From the NCBI RefSeq assembly GCF_918797505.1, contig NC_092795.1:33901131-33965130 (forward strand): a stretch of 64,000 nt of DNA. The letters are read 5' to 3'. Positions 35,570-46,930 of this stretch are shown here, piece after piece. The stretch's first letter is position 1; every line of letters starts with the position of its first letter. This stretch comes from Bemisia tabaci. Taxonomy: Eukaryota; Arthropoda; Insecta; Hemiptera; Aleyrodidae. The notes beneath the pieces were generated by a model, which saw only the letters and a program-made list of their open reading frames with translations, did not search any database and was not told the DNA's origin. The position numbers and the translations under genes were made by a program.

Positions 35570-37055
35570 GACTTCAACTGCGGGAACTTCCTCCGACTAA
35601 TCCTTCATCAGGGGCCAACTCAACCTCCCAACGTTGCTCTATCGCTCCGTTGACGTAAAGGTGTATCTCTGAGCCCCAGAGAGCGTAGGGGTTTACGAAG
35701 ACCAGGGCTCGAGGGAAAGTTGAGGTACGTCCTCAGGAGCGACGACTTCCCGACGAGTCCAACATGTAAAGCTCCCCTCGAACATCAGAGTCCCGCTATC
35801 TCCATCGAGAGTTATGTAACTCGTATATGCAATCCATCTCCCATTGGTGTCGTGAAGAAGAAAAAAGTTTCAGCCCTCGTGACACGCCAAAGTTTTCGGC
35901 TCAAGCTTCGGGTCGAGGGCCTGGAAAAGTCGGAAATCACCGAAATTCGTTGGGGAACGAAAAACATCCGGAGAAGGAAAGGATTCACTTAGAGAACGGT
36001 GTCAAACAACCGGATATTTTTCCTCTTCCCGCTCCGAGACCTTTTATGCATTCGGTGGTCCAAGATGTTTGCCGAATCGAACCGAACTGGAACCTGGGAC
36101 CCGGAGGAAGGCTTCGACCGGAACCAAAAAACCGAAAAAAACCTACGGCTGAATGCAAACCGCATTGGCTGATCAGGAACAAGTTGTTCCCAACGCAAAG
36201 TTGCAACTTGCGAGCCAGAAAAAGTACCTACAAAATGAGCGAGAAAAACAGACTGAATTCGCGGATTCTATAATACGATGAGGGAGGGAATAAAAATGTA
36301 ATTTTTTTTTATTTGAAAAATCCTCCTCTGTGACTTTTGAAACTTTTTTAAACTAAAGAAAAAAAAACATCAGAACCGACAGTGAAACCGATCACGGAAC
36401 CGGAATATCCAGATAAAGATTTGAGACAGTTGAAAATCTGGATCTTAATTTGAAAATTTGAAAACAGCTGGCTCATCTAAAATGAAATTATTTACCGATG
36501 GACGGCGACTTTCGGGAATCGGTCCAATGGATCCCTGGACGGAACTATCCCAAGAAATGAAAATGTAGGGAGTCACTAACCTTAAATCAATACTGGATGT
36601 GAACCAGGTAATGATAACCGACAACCGAATGAACTGTGTTATCTTTCCGACAGTGATCTGCCAGAAAGTTTTCTTCAGAAAACACCTATCGTGATTATTC
36701 TTTTCCTAGCATGTCTAATACCCCATTCAAGCTCAGTATAGCTAGGAAAAGCTCTCTTGGTATGCCAGTAAATTGAAAAAGACTGGGCTAAGAGGATTGC
36801 AGAAGTAATTCTCTATATTCCATGGACAGCACAGGCGAAACATCTTTAAAAAGTTTTCTTGAGATCGGAGTGGTTTTCAGACGTGACCGATGTCAGTGAC
36901 GCCCTTTCCTCGGAAATCCACTTCGGGTAGCGTTCTTGAGTTCTACTCCCAACTCAGCGTAAGTTTCATCACACGAAAATATGAGCCCGTGCTCTCAACT
37001 TGAAAAACCATTCCCAACGATAACGCTTTCGACCTCCCCTAGAGAATGTCCATAT
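35570..37055. other. no gene recognised; unassigned open frames
   Basis: Plus-strand frames at 35,720-35,992 (90 codons) and 35,827-36,273 (148 codons) overlap in a moderately GC-rich stretch. The translations are K/R/P-rich with no motif I recognise and no convincing splice sites. The remainder is AT-rich. Confidence 0.4.
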
Positions 37056-37165
37056 CGATGACCAAAGTTCAAAACCACGTATATCCGTTTGCAACGTTGC
37101 ACACCTCCTGTCATACTTTAGATTTCCTTGGGAAAACTAGTCTACGTATTTTCTTGAGGCTGACT
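37056..37165. repeat. fragment of GCCAAAGTGCAAAACC MITE family
   Basis: Starts GACCAAAGTTCAAAACCACG and continues with TGCAACGTTGCACACC and GACTAGTTTTCC-like words (inverted), as in the other copies. The far end is not found. Confidence 0.5.
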
Positions 37166-38318
37166 CTTTTTCTCTCAGAAAAATAAAATACGAGCGGACA
37201 TTTTGAAACTTAGTATTTTAGATATGTAATTTTGCACTTTGGACGTCAATATCGAATTTTAAAAAAAATAAAAATCCGAGAATTTTAGAGACCCTCCATC
37301 ACTATTACTTCCAATTTTCGTCCACTTTTCTGACTTTGACGTTTCTTCATACGTAGGAACAGTCTTCTTTTCTTCCTGTTGACTGCTGAGCAACGTATCA
37401 ACCAAAGTCCAACAAACACAAGTCCTCGTCTATGAAGTCGTTTTTGTCGGTAAATAATAAGGAGACGAAGAAGCGGAGAACGAAAAGAAGAGAGAGAAGA
37501 AGTTTTCCTATTTTCTTTTCCTCATCCTGCTCTTTTCATCTTCTCATGATCCGTTACTTCACCTTCTACCTCTTTTTGTCATGGGAACGGAGTTCCCCAT
37601 GATATTAGAATCGTTCCGTTGCTTTCGCTATGGGATTCCCTATACCTCTGCGACCTTGAGCGTTTCGCCCAGTCTCCGATTTTTGGTTGATTTTCCGATG
37701 TATCAAAAACCGTTGTATTTTTTAGCCAATCATGTCTCTACGTCAAGTTGTGTTGATTGCTAAAATTCGCTTTCAGCGAGTTTTTTTCCACCTTAAGATG
37801 TCGTGTCTGACTGGTAAATCTGCGCAGAACCACGAAGTTCCGTTTTTAGGCAAATTCTTTTTTTTGGGAGGTTCTGATTGGTTATTTTTCGCCATCAGTT
37901 TTCTGTTCGTTGGTGCAAAAGATCGCCTACCTCGGTGTTCTTGAGAAGCCGCCATTATCCCACCTCAAATTTGAAAAATAGATATAAAGAAATAATAACC
38001 ATCGTACAAGGTGGAAAATTGCTCTGGAGGACCCGTTACGGATATATGAGCCAAAATCAGAACTCGATTGATGGATTTAATCCATGAATACAGAAATATT
38101 GCCTCAGCTTACTGCCGCGATCGCAAATCCATACTGAGATGAACCTTGTGACATATGACAGCATAGGCAAACAATGTCTCACAGAGTAATGCGCTTTAAT
38201 CCGATGTCTCTTATGACGCCAGTGGCCGAACTGCCGAAATCTCAAGGTCGTCTTTTGTGAAGCCCCGCTCAGCGTCCGAGATCACTTAACTGTGCTATTT
38301 TCTCCCATCGCTCTCATA
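37166..38318. other. no gene recognised
   Basis: Non-coding; an A/G-rich stretch near 37,455-37,505 and a T/C-rich one just after it. Short open frames only. Confidence 0.5.
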
Positions 38319-38408
38319 CGGCGAGATGGCTCAGTCAGCAGAGACACCATTCTGACGTCGGGTAAATGTCACTTTTTGTGCGAGCGGGGGTTCGAATCTC
38401 GCAGGGGA
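38319..38408 (+). repeat. tRNA-like sequence, probably a SINE head
   Basis: GATGGCTCAGTCAGCAGAG resembles a tRNA A box and GGTTCGAATCT (38,389-38,399) a B box, so RNA polymerase III could start here. The bases that should form the acceptor stem do not pair, so this is not a working tRNA gene. Confidence 0.6.
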
Positions 38409-38545
38409 CAGTTAATTTTTACTGGTTGTATTGAATGTTTTAGACCAATCATCAAACAATAATTAATACTTGGCAACTTAGGAAGCACATAGGTCCCTTA
38501 TGATGCGTATTCAGGCATATGTGTAGAGTAAAAATATCATACGTA

Positions 38546-39517
38546 GGGTGTCCCAAAAGTACCGGGACTGGTTCTGTAACTTCAAAAGTAAGATAGATAC
38601 AGACATGATTTTGGTCTCATTTTAAAGATCAACTCAATACCTATCGATTAAAACCAAGATCAGCTCAATCGGATAAAAATTGACCGAGTTATGACAATTT
38701 GAAATTAGTGAGGAAAGTTTACCCCTACGGTTTTTAGGAAGATTTTTCGCTTACCAGGATTCAAAAAGTTAATATTCGTATCCACTTTCCTCCGAATCTT
38801 CCATAACTTCCTTTTGCTTTTCAAAGTACCGTCCATCAAACCGGTTGCACTTTTTCATGCGCTCTTGCCACTTATCCAACATTGTTTTCCTGAATTCTTC
38901 CTCTGGGATGGCGTTGAAAAAGTTTTGAATTGCATTCTGGATTTCGGTCTTCGATTCGAATCTTCGTCCACGAAGCTCCTTTTTAAGTGTAGGAAACATC
39001 CAAAAATCACATGGAGCCAAGTCAGGGCTGTAAGGGGGATGAGGGATTGTTTCAACTCCATTTTTACTCATAAATTCACGTGTTAAGCTCGATGTGTGAG
39101 GCCGCGCTTGTCTTGATGGAGTATCCACGAAGCTTTCAAGTCCGACCGTTTCCGGGAAATGTGCATTCTCAACTCCTTTAGCACTTTGCAATAATACGTA
39201 CTGTCAACTGTTGTGTTTGGTGGTACAAAATGTTGATAAATGACACCTCGAAAATGAAAAAAACACAATAAGCATCACTTTATAGGCCGACTTTTCGATT
39301 TACGGCGATGAAGAATCTTCCTTAAAAACCGTAGGCGTAAACTTTCCTCGCTGATTTCAAAGTGCCATAACTTGGTCAATTTTTATCCGATTGAGCTGAT
39401 CTTGGTTTTAATCGATAGGTATTGAGTTGATCTTTAAAATGAAATCAAGATCATGTCTGTATCCATCTTACTTTTGAAGTTACAGAACAAGTCCCGGTGC
39501 TTTTGGGACACCTTTTG
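38546..39517. mobile_element. decayed mariner-type element with ~215-bp TIRs
   Basis: Ends read GGGTGTCCCAAAAGTACCGG and CCGGTGCTTTTGGGACACC, with TA on each outer side (38,544-38,545; 39,518-39,519), as expected for Tc1/mariner. The arms match over roughly 215 bp, far longer than the ~30 bp usual for mariners. The 972-bp body keeps only the C-terminal part of a transposase. Confidence 0.9.
38769..39268 (-). pseudogene. truncated, frameshifted mariner transposase
   Basis: DD34D-type mariner transposase remnant that would cut and paste the element. From 39,268 the frame encodes IYQHFVPPNTTVDSTYYCKV and then WILHQD, which holds the second catalytic Asp. A frameshift near 39,085-39,190 moves the reading to the frame that starts at 39,191. 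That frame carries RPHTS and YSPDLAPCDFW, with the third catalytic Asp in the position typical of mariner, followed by a conserved tail to 38,769. The N-terminal helix-turn-helix and the first catalytic Asp are absent. With both a deletion and a frameshift it cannot be active. Confidence 0.88.
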
Positions 39518-39519
39518 TA

Positions 39520-40538
39520 CACGGAAAAAAATCAGGGTAGGGTTCGGCACTACCTATGGGTAGTTTTAGGGTTGGTAGTCCTGAGGAACAGAACATGTAT
39601 TCGTCAACGCTACCTGTCGCTGTTCGTAGCGCCTACCCGCCGCTTGACTGCAACACACACGGCAAGCTTGTCTCCACAAGTAGAATTTCTCTTGCGGAAG
39701 GCTAGAATGTCCGGGATGCGTATGCGCCGTGGACTGCTCGACTATCGTCATCGTATTCGCCTCGGACGAGGAAAGAAAACATGGCTGCCCCGCGTCGCGT
39801 TGCCCAGTCCGGCGCTTTATTTAAAGTAATAGTTTAATACTATGAGAAAAGAATCAACACCCGAAAACTCCGATTTTCCTTGACATAAGCAAGCTGGCCA
39901 GGACGGCCTAGTGGTTAGCGTGTCTGACTCTAGACCCATAGATCCCGGGTTCGAATCCCGGTGGTGGCGACAAATTTTCACCGAACTGACGAGTGAATCT
40001 GCAGAAACAGATTCTACTCGACCTTAATCCCTGAAAATTTGAAAGCCGGAGCTATGGAGCATGAATGTTCTAAAAGTCCCCCTGATGCCCGTTGACAATC
40101 AAATAATTTCTTTGTAAAAACTCGTGTCTATAGCTAGCTATGGCTTCCTGAGCAACAAAAAAAAACAGGAAGAAAAGCCAAATAAACTGCAAGAAAAATT
40201 TTAAAAAATAAAAAATTAAAAAAAAAATAAAAATAATTGAAAAAACTATATTGTGCGCGATGAAATTATGCTCTACGGGTGTAATCAGATTTTTTCGCAC
40301 ATTTTGGCAACTTTGCATCAAGTAGGCTTCAGCCCTGCCGGATCTATCCTTGGAGCCTTCTGTTTCTGTGCCTACGCGCTGCCAGATCTGTTTCTGAACG
40401 TCACGGGTCATCTAGCGTGGAACGCAAGCGCGAGGTAGGCTTCAGCACTACCTTGGCTTACGACTGCGAAATCAGGCACCGCGCGGTAGTGTTGAAGGGC
40501 AGAAACTAGTCCTCAACTCTAACTCGTTTTTTTCCGTG
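39520..40538. mobile_element. non-autonomous element with CACGGAAAAAAA ends
   Basis: Left end CACGGAAAAAAATCAGGG, right end TCGTTTTTTTCCGTG, TA on each side (39,518-39,519 and 40,539-40,540). The left TA is also the right TA of the adjacent mariner. Inside are GGTAGTGC/GCACTACC-type inverted words near both ends and a SINE-like insert. The 110-codon frame at 39,497-39,829 starts in the neighbouring element and is not recognised. Confidence 0.7.
39897..40080 (+). mobile_element. tRNA-derived SINE-like element
   Basis: The head has GGCCTAGTGGTTAGCG (A-box-like) and a perfect B box GGTTCGAATCC (39,948-39,958) in a CCCGGG...CCCGG T arm. The acceptor stem pairs only partly, so it is a tRNA relic. 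The body contains CTCGACCTTAATCCCTG then AAAATTTGAAAGCC, which also appears in the tandem tail units at 62,411-62,741. Confidence 0.72.
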
Positions 40539-40540
40539 TA

Positions 40541-42183
40541 TACTTTACGCCGAATAAGCGAACCTGAAACTTAAATGCGGTAACTTCCGAAAACCATAAA
40601 TAATCCAACGAAAATAAATAATTGGTACATAACAGCTTTCTTGTATGCAAAGAAAATAATTAAAAATGTTAAAAAAGAGATGTCAACACAAAATTACATA
40701 GCCCCTTCAATTCAGAAGATACTACAAACGAACTGTACCTTAACATTTTCATATCCCAGAAGCTAACGTTCCCATGACGAATATTGCTATCGCTAGCGAT
40801 TGCAAAATCCAACTTGTTCACCCTTCTTTTCTTCCTCGTTGCCGTTTTCCTCTCCTTATTTTTCCTCTTCCGCTTTAACTCTTTCCTGATCTTTCTTTTC
40901 CTATACTTTTCCCTTTTTCTTCCGATTCCGATTTCCAGTGGATGCATCCTCGTCCGACATATTTAGGGGGTAATAATCAACGTCTCAGCTGACACAGCAC
41001 AATGTCCGGACTGAAAAGTCCGGGAAATCCTGAAATCTTTTTCCGGACAAGTTGTTAATACCCTGTGTAACTTCCGTCCGTTACGATTCCCTCCGCGAAG
41101 CGCGCGGCGGGCGGGAGCGGTGGCTAGAAACAGTCGGAAACTCCGAGAAGCCCCGAAGACGCTTTTTACGAGGATGGCCCAGTTTCCGCGCTTTGACAGG
41201 ATAAAAACGAAAATAGCGGATGAAAAATAAACCGGATTTAAAGTCTCTCTTCGAGGGGGCAAATCGTGCCGCAGGTCAGAGGGCAGGGATTAGGATGACG
41301 CGGAAAGGGGGGCTGCCGCACTTAGTCTTAATCAAATCGCAGCGCGGGGAGCAGGACCCCGTTGTCATCGGGCAGGGGGGAGGGGGGCTGGATGATAAGA
41401 GGCGCGAGGAGAGTTCCGAGAGAATCGAGACGCGAAAAGAGAACAAAAAACGCATAAAGTCGCCGAAATATGGCTCGACTTACTTCCGGGACCAAGTTCG
41501 ATGAAGCCTGGACGATGCGAGCCCGGACTTTAAATCTGAAATACAATCGGATTGAAGCGAAAGCCGGGCCCCCGGTTTTTTTTTTTTTTTAGCGAGCGGT
41601 AATCTGAAATACCGGAAATGCGGAACGGAAACAAATTTTTTGTGCAACATTCCCCGGTGATTGGTTCCATTTGTGCGGAATAATGCGTGCATTCGTCCGG
41701 GACACGAACATTTCAAGAGAAACTTGGACCGATTTTTACAGATAGGAACTAAGTCACATCAAAATTGAGTCAAGGAAAATACGTTTGTTTTATTCCTCAT
41801 CAGACTCTATTTTAGGGATAAAATTCAACGTTCTCACCTAGCTCGAGGTTTGATGAGAAGATCACGATATTCTTCGATAGTCGATACCTCTGTTAATATT
41901 GAACATAGAAACATGACATCGATTAACTTGACTTTGAATTAATTTCATAAAATTTAATGGGTTTAGTGCAGACCATTGTGTGTTAATACCAAGCAGAGTA
42001 AAATACATACGTAGTGCGGGTCGCATCTTTAGCAGTCATCATTTAATCTGACATTCAGAGGTATGTCTTACTCCTGAATATTTCAACTCGAAAGCAGTCA
42101 TGAACCTGATAATTAGATAATCCTTTATCGCCAAAACATGATTTCCAAAGTCAAGGCAACGTCAACGTTAAGGCAAAGTCAAG
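40541..42183. other. no gene recognised; GC-rich patch
   Basis: A T/C-rich run spans about 40,820-40,930. 41,060-41,720 is GC/CpG-rich with open frames on both strands but no recognised protein. The rest is AT-rich. Confidence 0.45.
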
Positions 42184-42450
42184 GCTGATAGCTGAAATTG
42201 ATAGACAAAGCTGTAGACAAAAAATACATATAGGAGCGATTCTATAGGTTGAAATGTTTGGTTCCTACACAAAGGGAGAAAATGATGGACTAACTATGTA
42301 GAGCCTCTCGTGGGTTGCCGTTAGTTAGTCTATTATCTACCTTCTTTGTCTATCGCAACCACCCGCTTTCACTAATAGGACCTCTCCTTATCTATTTTGT
42401 CTTCTTTCTCTATAGCTTTGACTATCAATTTCAACAATCAACTCACTGAT
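42184..42450. mobile_element. MITE family 3
   Basis: Inverted ends GCTGAAATTGATAGACAAAG and CTATCAATTTCAACAATC. The shared centre GCCGTTAGTTAGTCTAT and CAACCACCCGCTTTCAC make it a close relative of 24,471-24,742. Confidence 0.82.
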
Positions 42451-42486
42451 GCGTTAATTGAGAGTGAAACATTTTCGGGTTTCTTA

Positions 42487-42752
42487 CACGGAGAAAAAAA
42501 CTTCGTGCATGGGACCCGAAGTCGAGGTCATACGGATCCTGAAGTTTTCGGATCTCGCATCCGAAAACTTGAGGTCTAGCTGCCGAAGTTCGGGTCAGAC
42601 ATCTGAAGTACCTAGGTACATACCGATGTAATTCGTATGTCTGACTCGAACTTCGGCAGTTGGACCTCAAGTTTTTGAATGCGTGATCCGAAAACTTCAG
42701 GATCCAGATGACCTCAACTTCGGGTCCCATGCATGAAGTTTTTTTCTCCGTT
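42487..42752. mobile_element. MITE with CACGGAGAAAAAAAC ends
   Basis: Near-complete inverted repeat: the left half starts CACGGAGAAAAAAACTTCG and the right half ends in GAAGTTTTTTTCTCCG. Inner paired words are GATCCTGAAGTTTTCGGAT and ATCCGAAAACTTCAGGATC. The ends resemble those of the element at 39,520-40,538. Confidence 0.82.
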
Positions 42753-43370
42753 TAATAATGCTCATCTCTGAGTAAAACACGATTCTGCGGCACGCACAAG
42801 CGGACTATTCGATTACGACGGAGCAACCTGAAAAAAAACGAGTGAAATATTCATTGAGCCTGAGAAGAGGAAGCGGGTCATTTTTAAGTACTCGAGTTTT
42901 CAGGTTAAGGGGAAGGAATACGCACGCTGACGTCTCAAGTCTCCAGAGAGTTCGGTCCCCGCTCACTTCTCGACTTCTCGCCAGATGCCCGAATAATGCC
43001 CGTATTTCCCATGCAGAACTGCAGGCGGTCGGCGAGAGCTCCGTTCCGACCGCACAATCCGACAACCTCGCCGTTTGCAATCGTTTGAATAATTTATCCT
43101 TCAATCAGGAGGGACGCGACATGCAAGGCAGACGGAATGGTCACAGAAGTAGCTCGGCGCACAAAGGAACGAGATGGTCGGAGAGGTTGGATATGCAACT
43201 ACACTTGAAAATTTTGATGTTTATTTCGGCTTAATATACAAGGCAGGCGCTTTATCGATAAAATTATTACGAGGAAGCCATTGGAACCACTTTTAAACCT
43301 CTATGTTTTGTGATAACGATGATAAGCATGAAAAGTGTCTACATCATGTCCAACTTTTCCGATTAACTCG
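42753..43370. other. GC-rich patch then MITE remnant
   Basis: 42,890-43,160 is GC-rich with a 130-codon unrecognised frame. 43,165-43,370 is a diverged copy of the GGTCGGACATGAAATTTT MITE (GGTTGGATATGCAACTAC; ATGTCCAACTTTTCC). Confidence 0.5.
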
Positions 43371-43544
43371 CCCCTCTGAGTGGCGTAAGGACATCTACGA
43401 CCGTCCATGGAAAACAGAACCTCGGCGCACGTGGAGGCAAATTTCAAAAGAGAGCAAGTTTAGTTCAGATTGGTCGAATAACGAGTCAGTTGTTCTAGTC
43501 ACAGATTATTTTTTTCTCTCTTTTTTTTTAAAGTCAACAAAAAA

Positions 43545-43903
43545 CCTAGAAATTATTGAACCATAAATGAAAATTTTAATTTTTTTATTAAAGTTTATAG
43601 AATTGAACTTAAATTGATTGATATAGAAAATACCATATTGAGATAATACACTAACTAATCACCAGAGTATAACTATGTTACCTATAAAATAAAGAAGAAA
43701 CAAATTTAACCTAATCCTTATCCTATAAATAAATCAGCAGATGGTAATCCTGGATTTTAAACCTATGATTTTTTGAATGACACCATTATTTAATCCTATA
43801 AAACTTCCAAAAACTGTGGAACTAACTCTAGCAAAGAATTTACAAAATAGAAACATAAATAGAAAGGGACATAAAGTTTGAACCAAATTTGGCTTACATC
43901 GCC
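43545..43903 (-). pseudogene. ND2: nuclear copy of mitochondrial ND2 (NUMT), partial
   Basis: Fragment resembling NADH dehydrogenase subunit 2, a membrane subunit of respiratory complex I normally encoded in mitochondrial DNA. Read on the minus strand with the invertebrate mitochondrial code, the frame is open across the whole fragment. It has in-frame TGA codons at 43,734-43,736 and 43,659-43,661, where Trp is expected. The translation contains VFGSFIGLNNGVIQKI and later GIFYINQF, which line up with the ND2 pattern GS-x-GGLN...KI and the FYINQ segment before the GLPPF loop. The stretch is very AT-rich. In the nuclear code it is broken, so it cannot act here. The ends are not precise: a MITE-like repeat starts right of 43,904, and similarity fades near 43,545. 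The ND2 match is from memory of the family, not a search. Confidence 0.62.
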
Positions 43904-45514
43904 AGAAATTTGGCAGTATTCGAATGTTCATACGATGTTTTTTTTATTTTTTCTTAACACGGTGGCAGATTTGTTTTTGGTCACATTTTTAACCCTCAGG
44001 CTAGGAGAAGTTTTACAACAATAAACGAATTTATTCTCCGTGACTGGAGTGAGCCCAGCAGTTACGAGGGAAGATGGGGTACAACTCGTCGCCGTATTCT
44101 TCCATGTGAGCCCTGGAAAGCATAACGTTATGGGGACAGCAGGGTTTACGTAGAGAACCAGATACGCCCTAACGTCGCAGTAACGACAAACTCAGCAGGA
44201 TAGAACAGCGTCGGCGTCCTCGCTTGTCGTCCTGTCGAAACAAATCACTAAGAAGCGCTTTTGGAACCGCGTAGGGACACAGGGGTCGAAGGGAGGTCGC
44301 TGACACGTTGGGGAGAAAAAAGCAATTAAAGTATATCTTTAACCATGTACAATTTCAGAAAGACCTCTGTAAAGCGTGTTGCCGCCATGCGGGGACCCTG
44401 AATGGAAAACTTGAAAAAAAAAGAAGGGGAGAGAGAGAGAGAGAAGAGATGAGCGAAAAAAAAAACAGTGATGGACCAGTAGACAAGGCACGAATTTCAG
44501 CATTCTGATACATGTTTCGTATCTAAAATTTCACGTAAAACACGGTGCTCACAACGAAAATTACCGAAATCAACTCCTTACGTAGATATTTAATGATCCT
44601 TGATACGTGAATTCAAACCACCCGCTCATGAAAACTCAAGGCTCTACGTGACTCACATCGCGCGCTAATCGATATCATGACAGTCTCTGCGATATAAAAA
44701 TCTGGCAACCTTAATCTTGACGCTTTGGCTCAGCTATAGCAAGTAGTTTATAGTTTGAACAACACATGGTGGGAAATGAACATTACTCGATTGAGAAGCT
44801 TGTTGAAACCGTTGTAGTGCACGATTTGACACATGTTGAGCATTGAGTTTCTTATGAGCGGGCAGTTCAAATTCCTCGTAACCAATGTAAAATAAAAACG
44901 TTATTATCTTTGTCAGGAGTTGATTTCGGTGATTTTCGTTTAGCGAAGCGTGTTCTACGTGAAATTCTGGTTAAGAAACATGTATCAGAATGCTTAAATT
45001 CGTACCTTGTCTAGTGGTCCATCATTGCTTCAATGATCCAATGACGAGTTTACCGACATTACTGCGAATCGGGTGACCGATCTCAGGACCTATAAAAAAT
45101 CTAGGTACATCAGCTTTTTGATTCAACGGAAAAAAACTTGTTGGTTTTTTTTTTCCAAAACGACTATTTGACTTACCTTTGCAAATTTGGACCATAATTT
45201 GCAACAAGAAGCCAATCCATAAAAACACCTACCTGCACTGGGAAATTGAAGTCGGAGAAGAGAAGGAAGAACAAGAAAAGGTAGAAAGAGGAATAAAAGA
45301 GGACGAAAGAAGAAAAAGAAGCGGGAGAAAAAAAGCAGGAGACAACGAGAAAAAGGAGAAGAAGACGAAGACGAGGAGGAAGAAGATCAATACGAAAACG
45401 AAGAAAGATAACAATTGGAAGAAGAAAAAAAGAGAAGACACAGAGGGGGGTCAAGAAGAAGAAGAAACATCTGTACGCGGAGAAACATCAAGAGCGCCAG
45501 CCTATAGCGATTGT
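43904..45514. other. no gene recognised; purine-rich tract
   Basis: 43,905-43,975 is the right end of the CTGCCGTG family (CGAATGTTCATACGATG, CACGGTGGCAG). A MITE family 2 end lies near 45,180-45,240. 45,240-45,480 is almost all purine on the plus strand; its Lys/Glu-rich open frame is a composition artefact. Confidence 0.5.
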
Positions 45515-45755
45515 TAAAGTGCAAAACCACTTATCTCCGATGCGGTGTTTCAAAATTTCTGCTTCTTTACTACTTTTTCGAAGAGAGACAACCGAACGTT
45601 ATAACTTGAAATTTATACGGAATGCTCTGCCAGTAGAGAAGGGAAATCAAGGAAGTTTTCAAGAAATAACATCGACTAGTCTTCCAAAGGAAAAATAAAG
45701 CATGGCAGGAATTCCGCAACATCGCAGACGGAGATACGAGGTTTCACATTTTGGC
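45515..45755. mobile_element. MITE, GCCAAAGTGCAAAACC family, copy 2
   Basis: Left AAAGTGCAAAACCACTTATC, right GATACGAGGTTTCACATTTTG. The interior matches 27,236-27,465 (GTTTTCAAG, ACTAGTCTTCCAAAG). Confidence 0.78.
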
Positions 45756-46417
45756 CATCAGATTTGTTGTATCTGAACTGAGCCTGAAATACTAATTCAT
45801 ATTTGGAAAATGTGGTTCATTTGTTCCACTTACAAACGCGTCGATGAACTCGGTTCATTTTTGCTGATCTGGCTCAATTCATAGTGCGATTATCTTCGAA
45901 GGGAACCAGGCACTCGGAACTCGAGTCATCGGCAGACCCGGCAACCAGGGTGGGAGAACTCTCGAGCGATTGAGCTGGAGTGCTTACGAGGAGTCTTCCA
46001 GGAGAGCTTTTTATTCAAGCTCAAAGCTGCTGAGATTTATCGAACGGCGGGGCGCGGATGGTGGTGCCGGGGGGGGGGGGGGCAGGGGGCTGCTGCGACA
46101 AAGCTCAATTCCGCGCGCGGCGGGAGGTAAAACATTCGGAATTATTTGCTTTCTTTCAACCACGGCCGCAGCCATTCCTCCTCATCCCGAGCTGTCAGAT
46201 TGCGAGAAACCCGGCGTTCGACTCCCGGGAAAAAGGGATTTTTAATTCGACTCAGCAATCGTGGGCTCCGATTCCGGCCCCAGTGTCTTGCGCCGCCTAG
46301 GCGTTGCCAAGGCGAATGGGATGCGCCCGTTTTTCGTCCGGGTTGCAAGGGTCGGAGATAACCCCGGGAAAGTCAAGGAATCATGGAAAACCGAGAAATA
46401 GGGAAAACGGTGACCAC
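45756..46417. other. GC-rich patch, no gene recognised
   Basis: 45,960-46,340 is GC/CpG-rich with a G-run near 46,070. Several overlapping 68-92-codon frames are open on both strands; none is recognised. Confidence 0.45.
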
Positions 46418-46930
46418 TTACGCCCAAATCTCCTGACATTATTACCTTTTTCCCCGGCTTCATTGAAAAACATTCTGACAATGTATGCCCAAAATTTCAA
46501 CTCAGTTACAATAATCAGACATTACCTAACAGCTTGCAAGTCAAACTCCTCCGACGAAGTTCCTAAGAAGAAAATTCCCTGATTTTTCCCTAAGTGGCGT
46601 GGCTTGCTTTGCTATTTATATCGATTGTTATGCCATTTAAACCTATGGAAAAGGATCGATAAATAGGGTGTTCGTAGAGAACACATTAATAATCGATTCT
46701 TTATTATAGCTTCATAACAATCGATGTATTGCAATTCACGCCATGCCACTGAGGGAAAAATCAGGGAATTTTCTTCATAGGAACTTCGTCGCAGGAGTCT
46801 GACTTGCAAGTTGTTAGGTAATGTCTGATTATTGTAACTGAGTTGAAATTTTTGGCATACACAGTCAGTATGTTTTTCAATAAAGCCGGTGAAAAAGGTG
46901 ATAATGTCAGGAGATTTGGGCGTAAGTAGT
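46418..46930. mobile_element. foldback element with ~220-bp arms
   Basis: Arms about 46,418-46,640 and 46,710-46,930 are inverted copies (ACTTACGCCCAAATCTCCTG and its inverse at the outer ends). The centre has TATCGATTGTTATG and CATAACAATCGATG. Opposite-strand frames give almost the same peptide (NFNSVTIIRHYLT), simply because the arms are inverted copies. Confidence 0.9.

Noticed and set aside
38319..38408. tRNA gene
   Set aside because: A and B boxes are present but the acceptor stem does not pair, so it is tRNA-derived at best.
39897..39971. functional tRNA gene
   Set aside because: The T arm is good, but the acceptor stem has central mismatches and the anticodon arm is abnormal; the downstream body marks it as SINE-like.
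45179..45517. Lys/Glu-rich 112-codon frame
   Set aside because: It is a translation of a purine-rich low-complexity tract.
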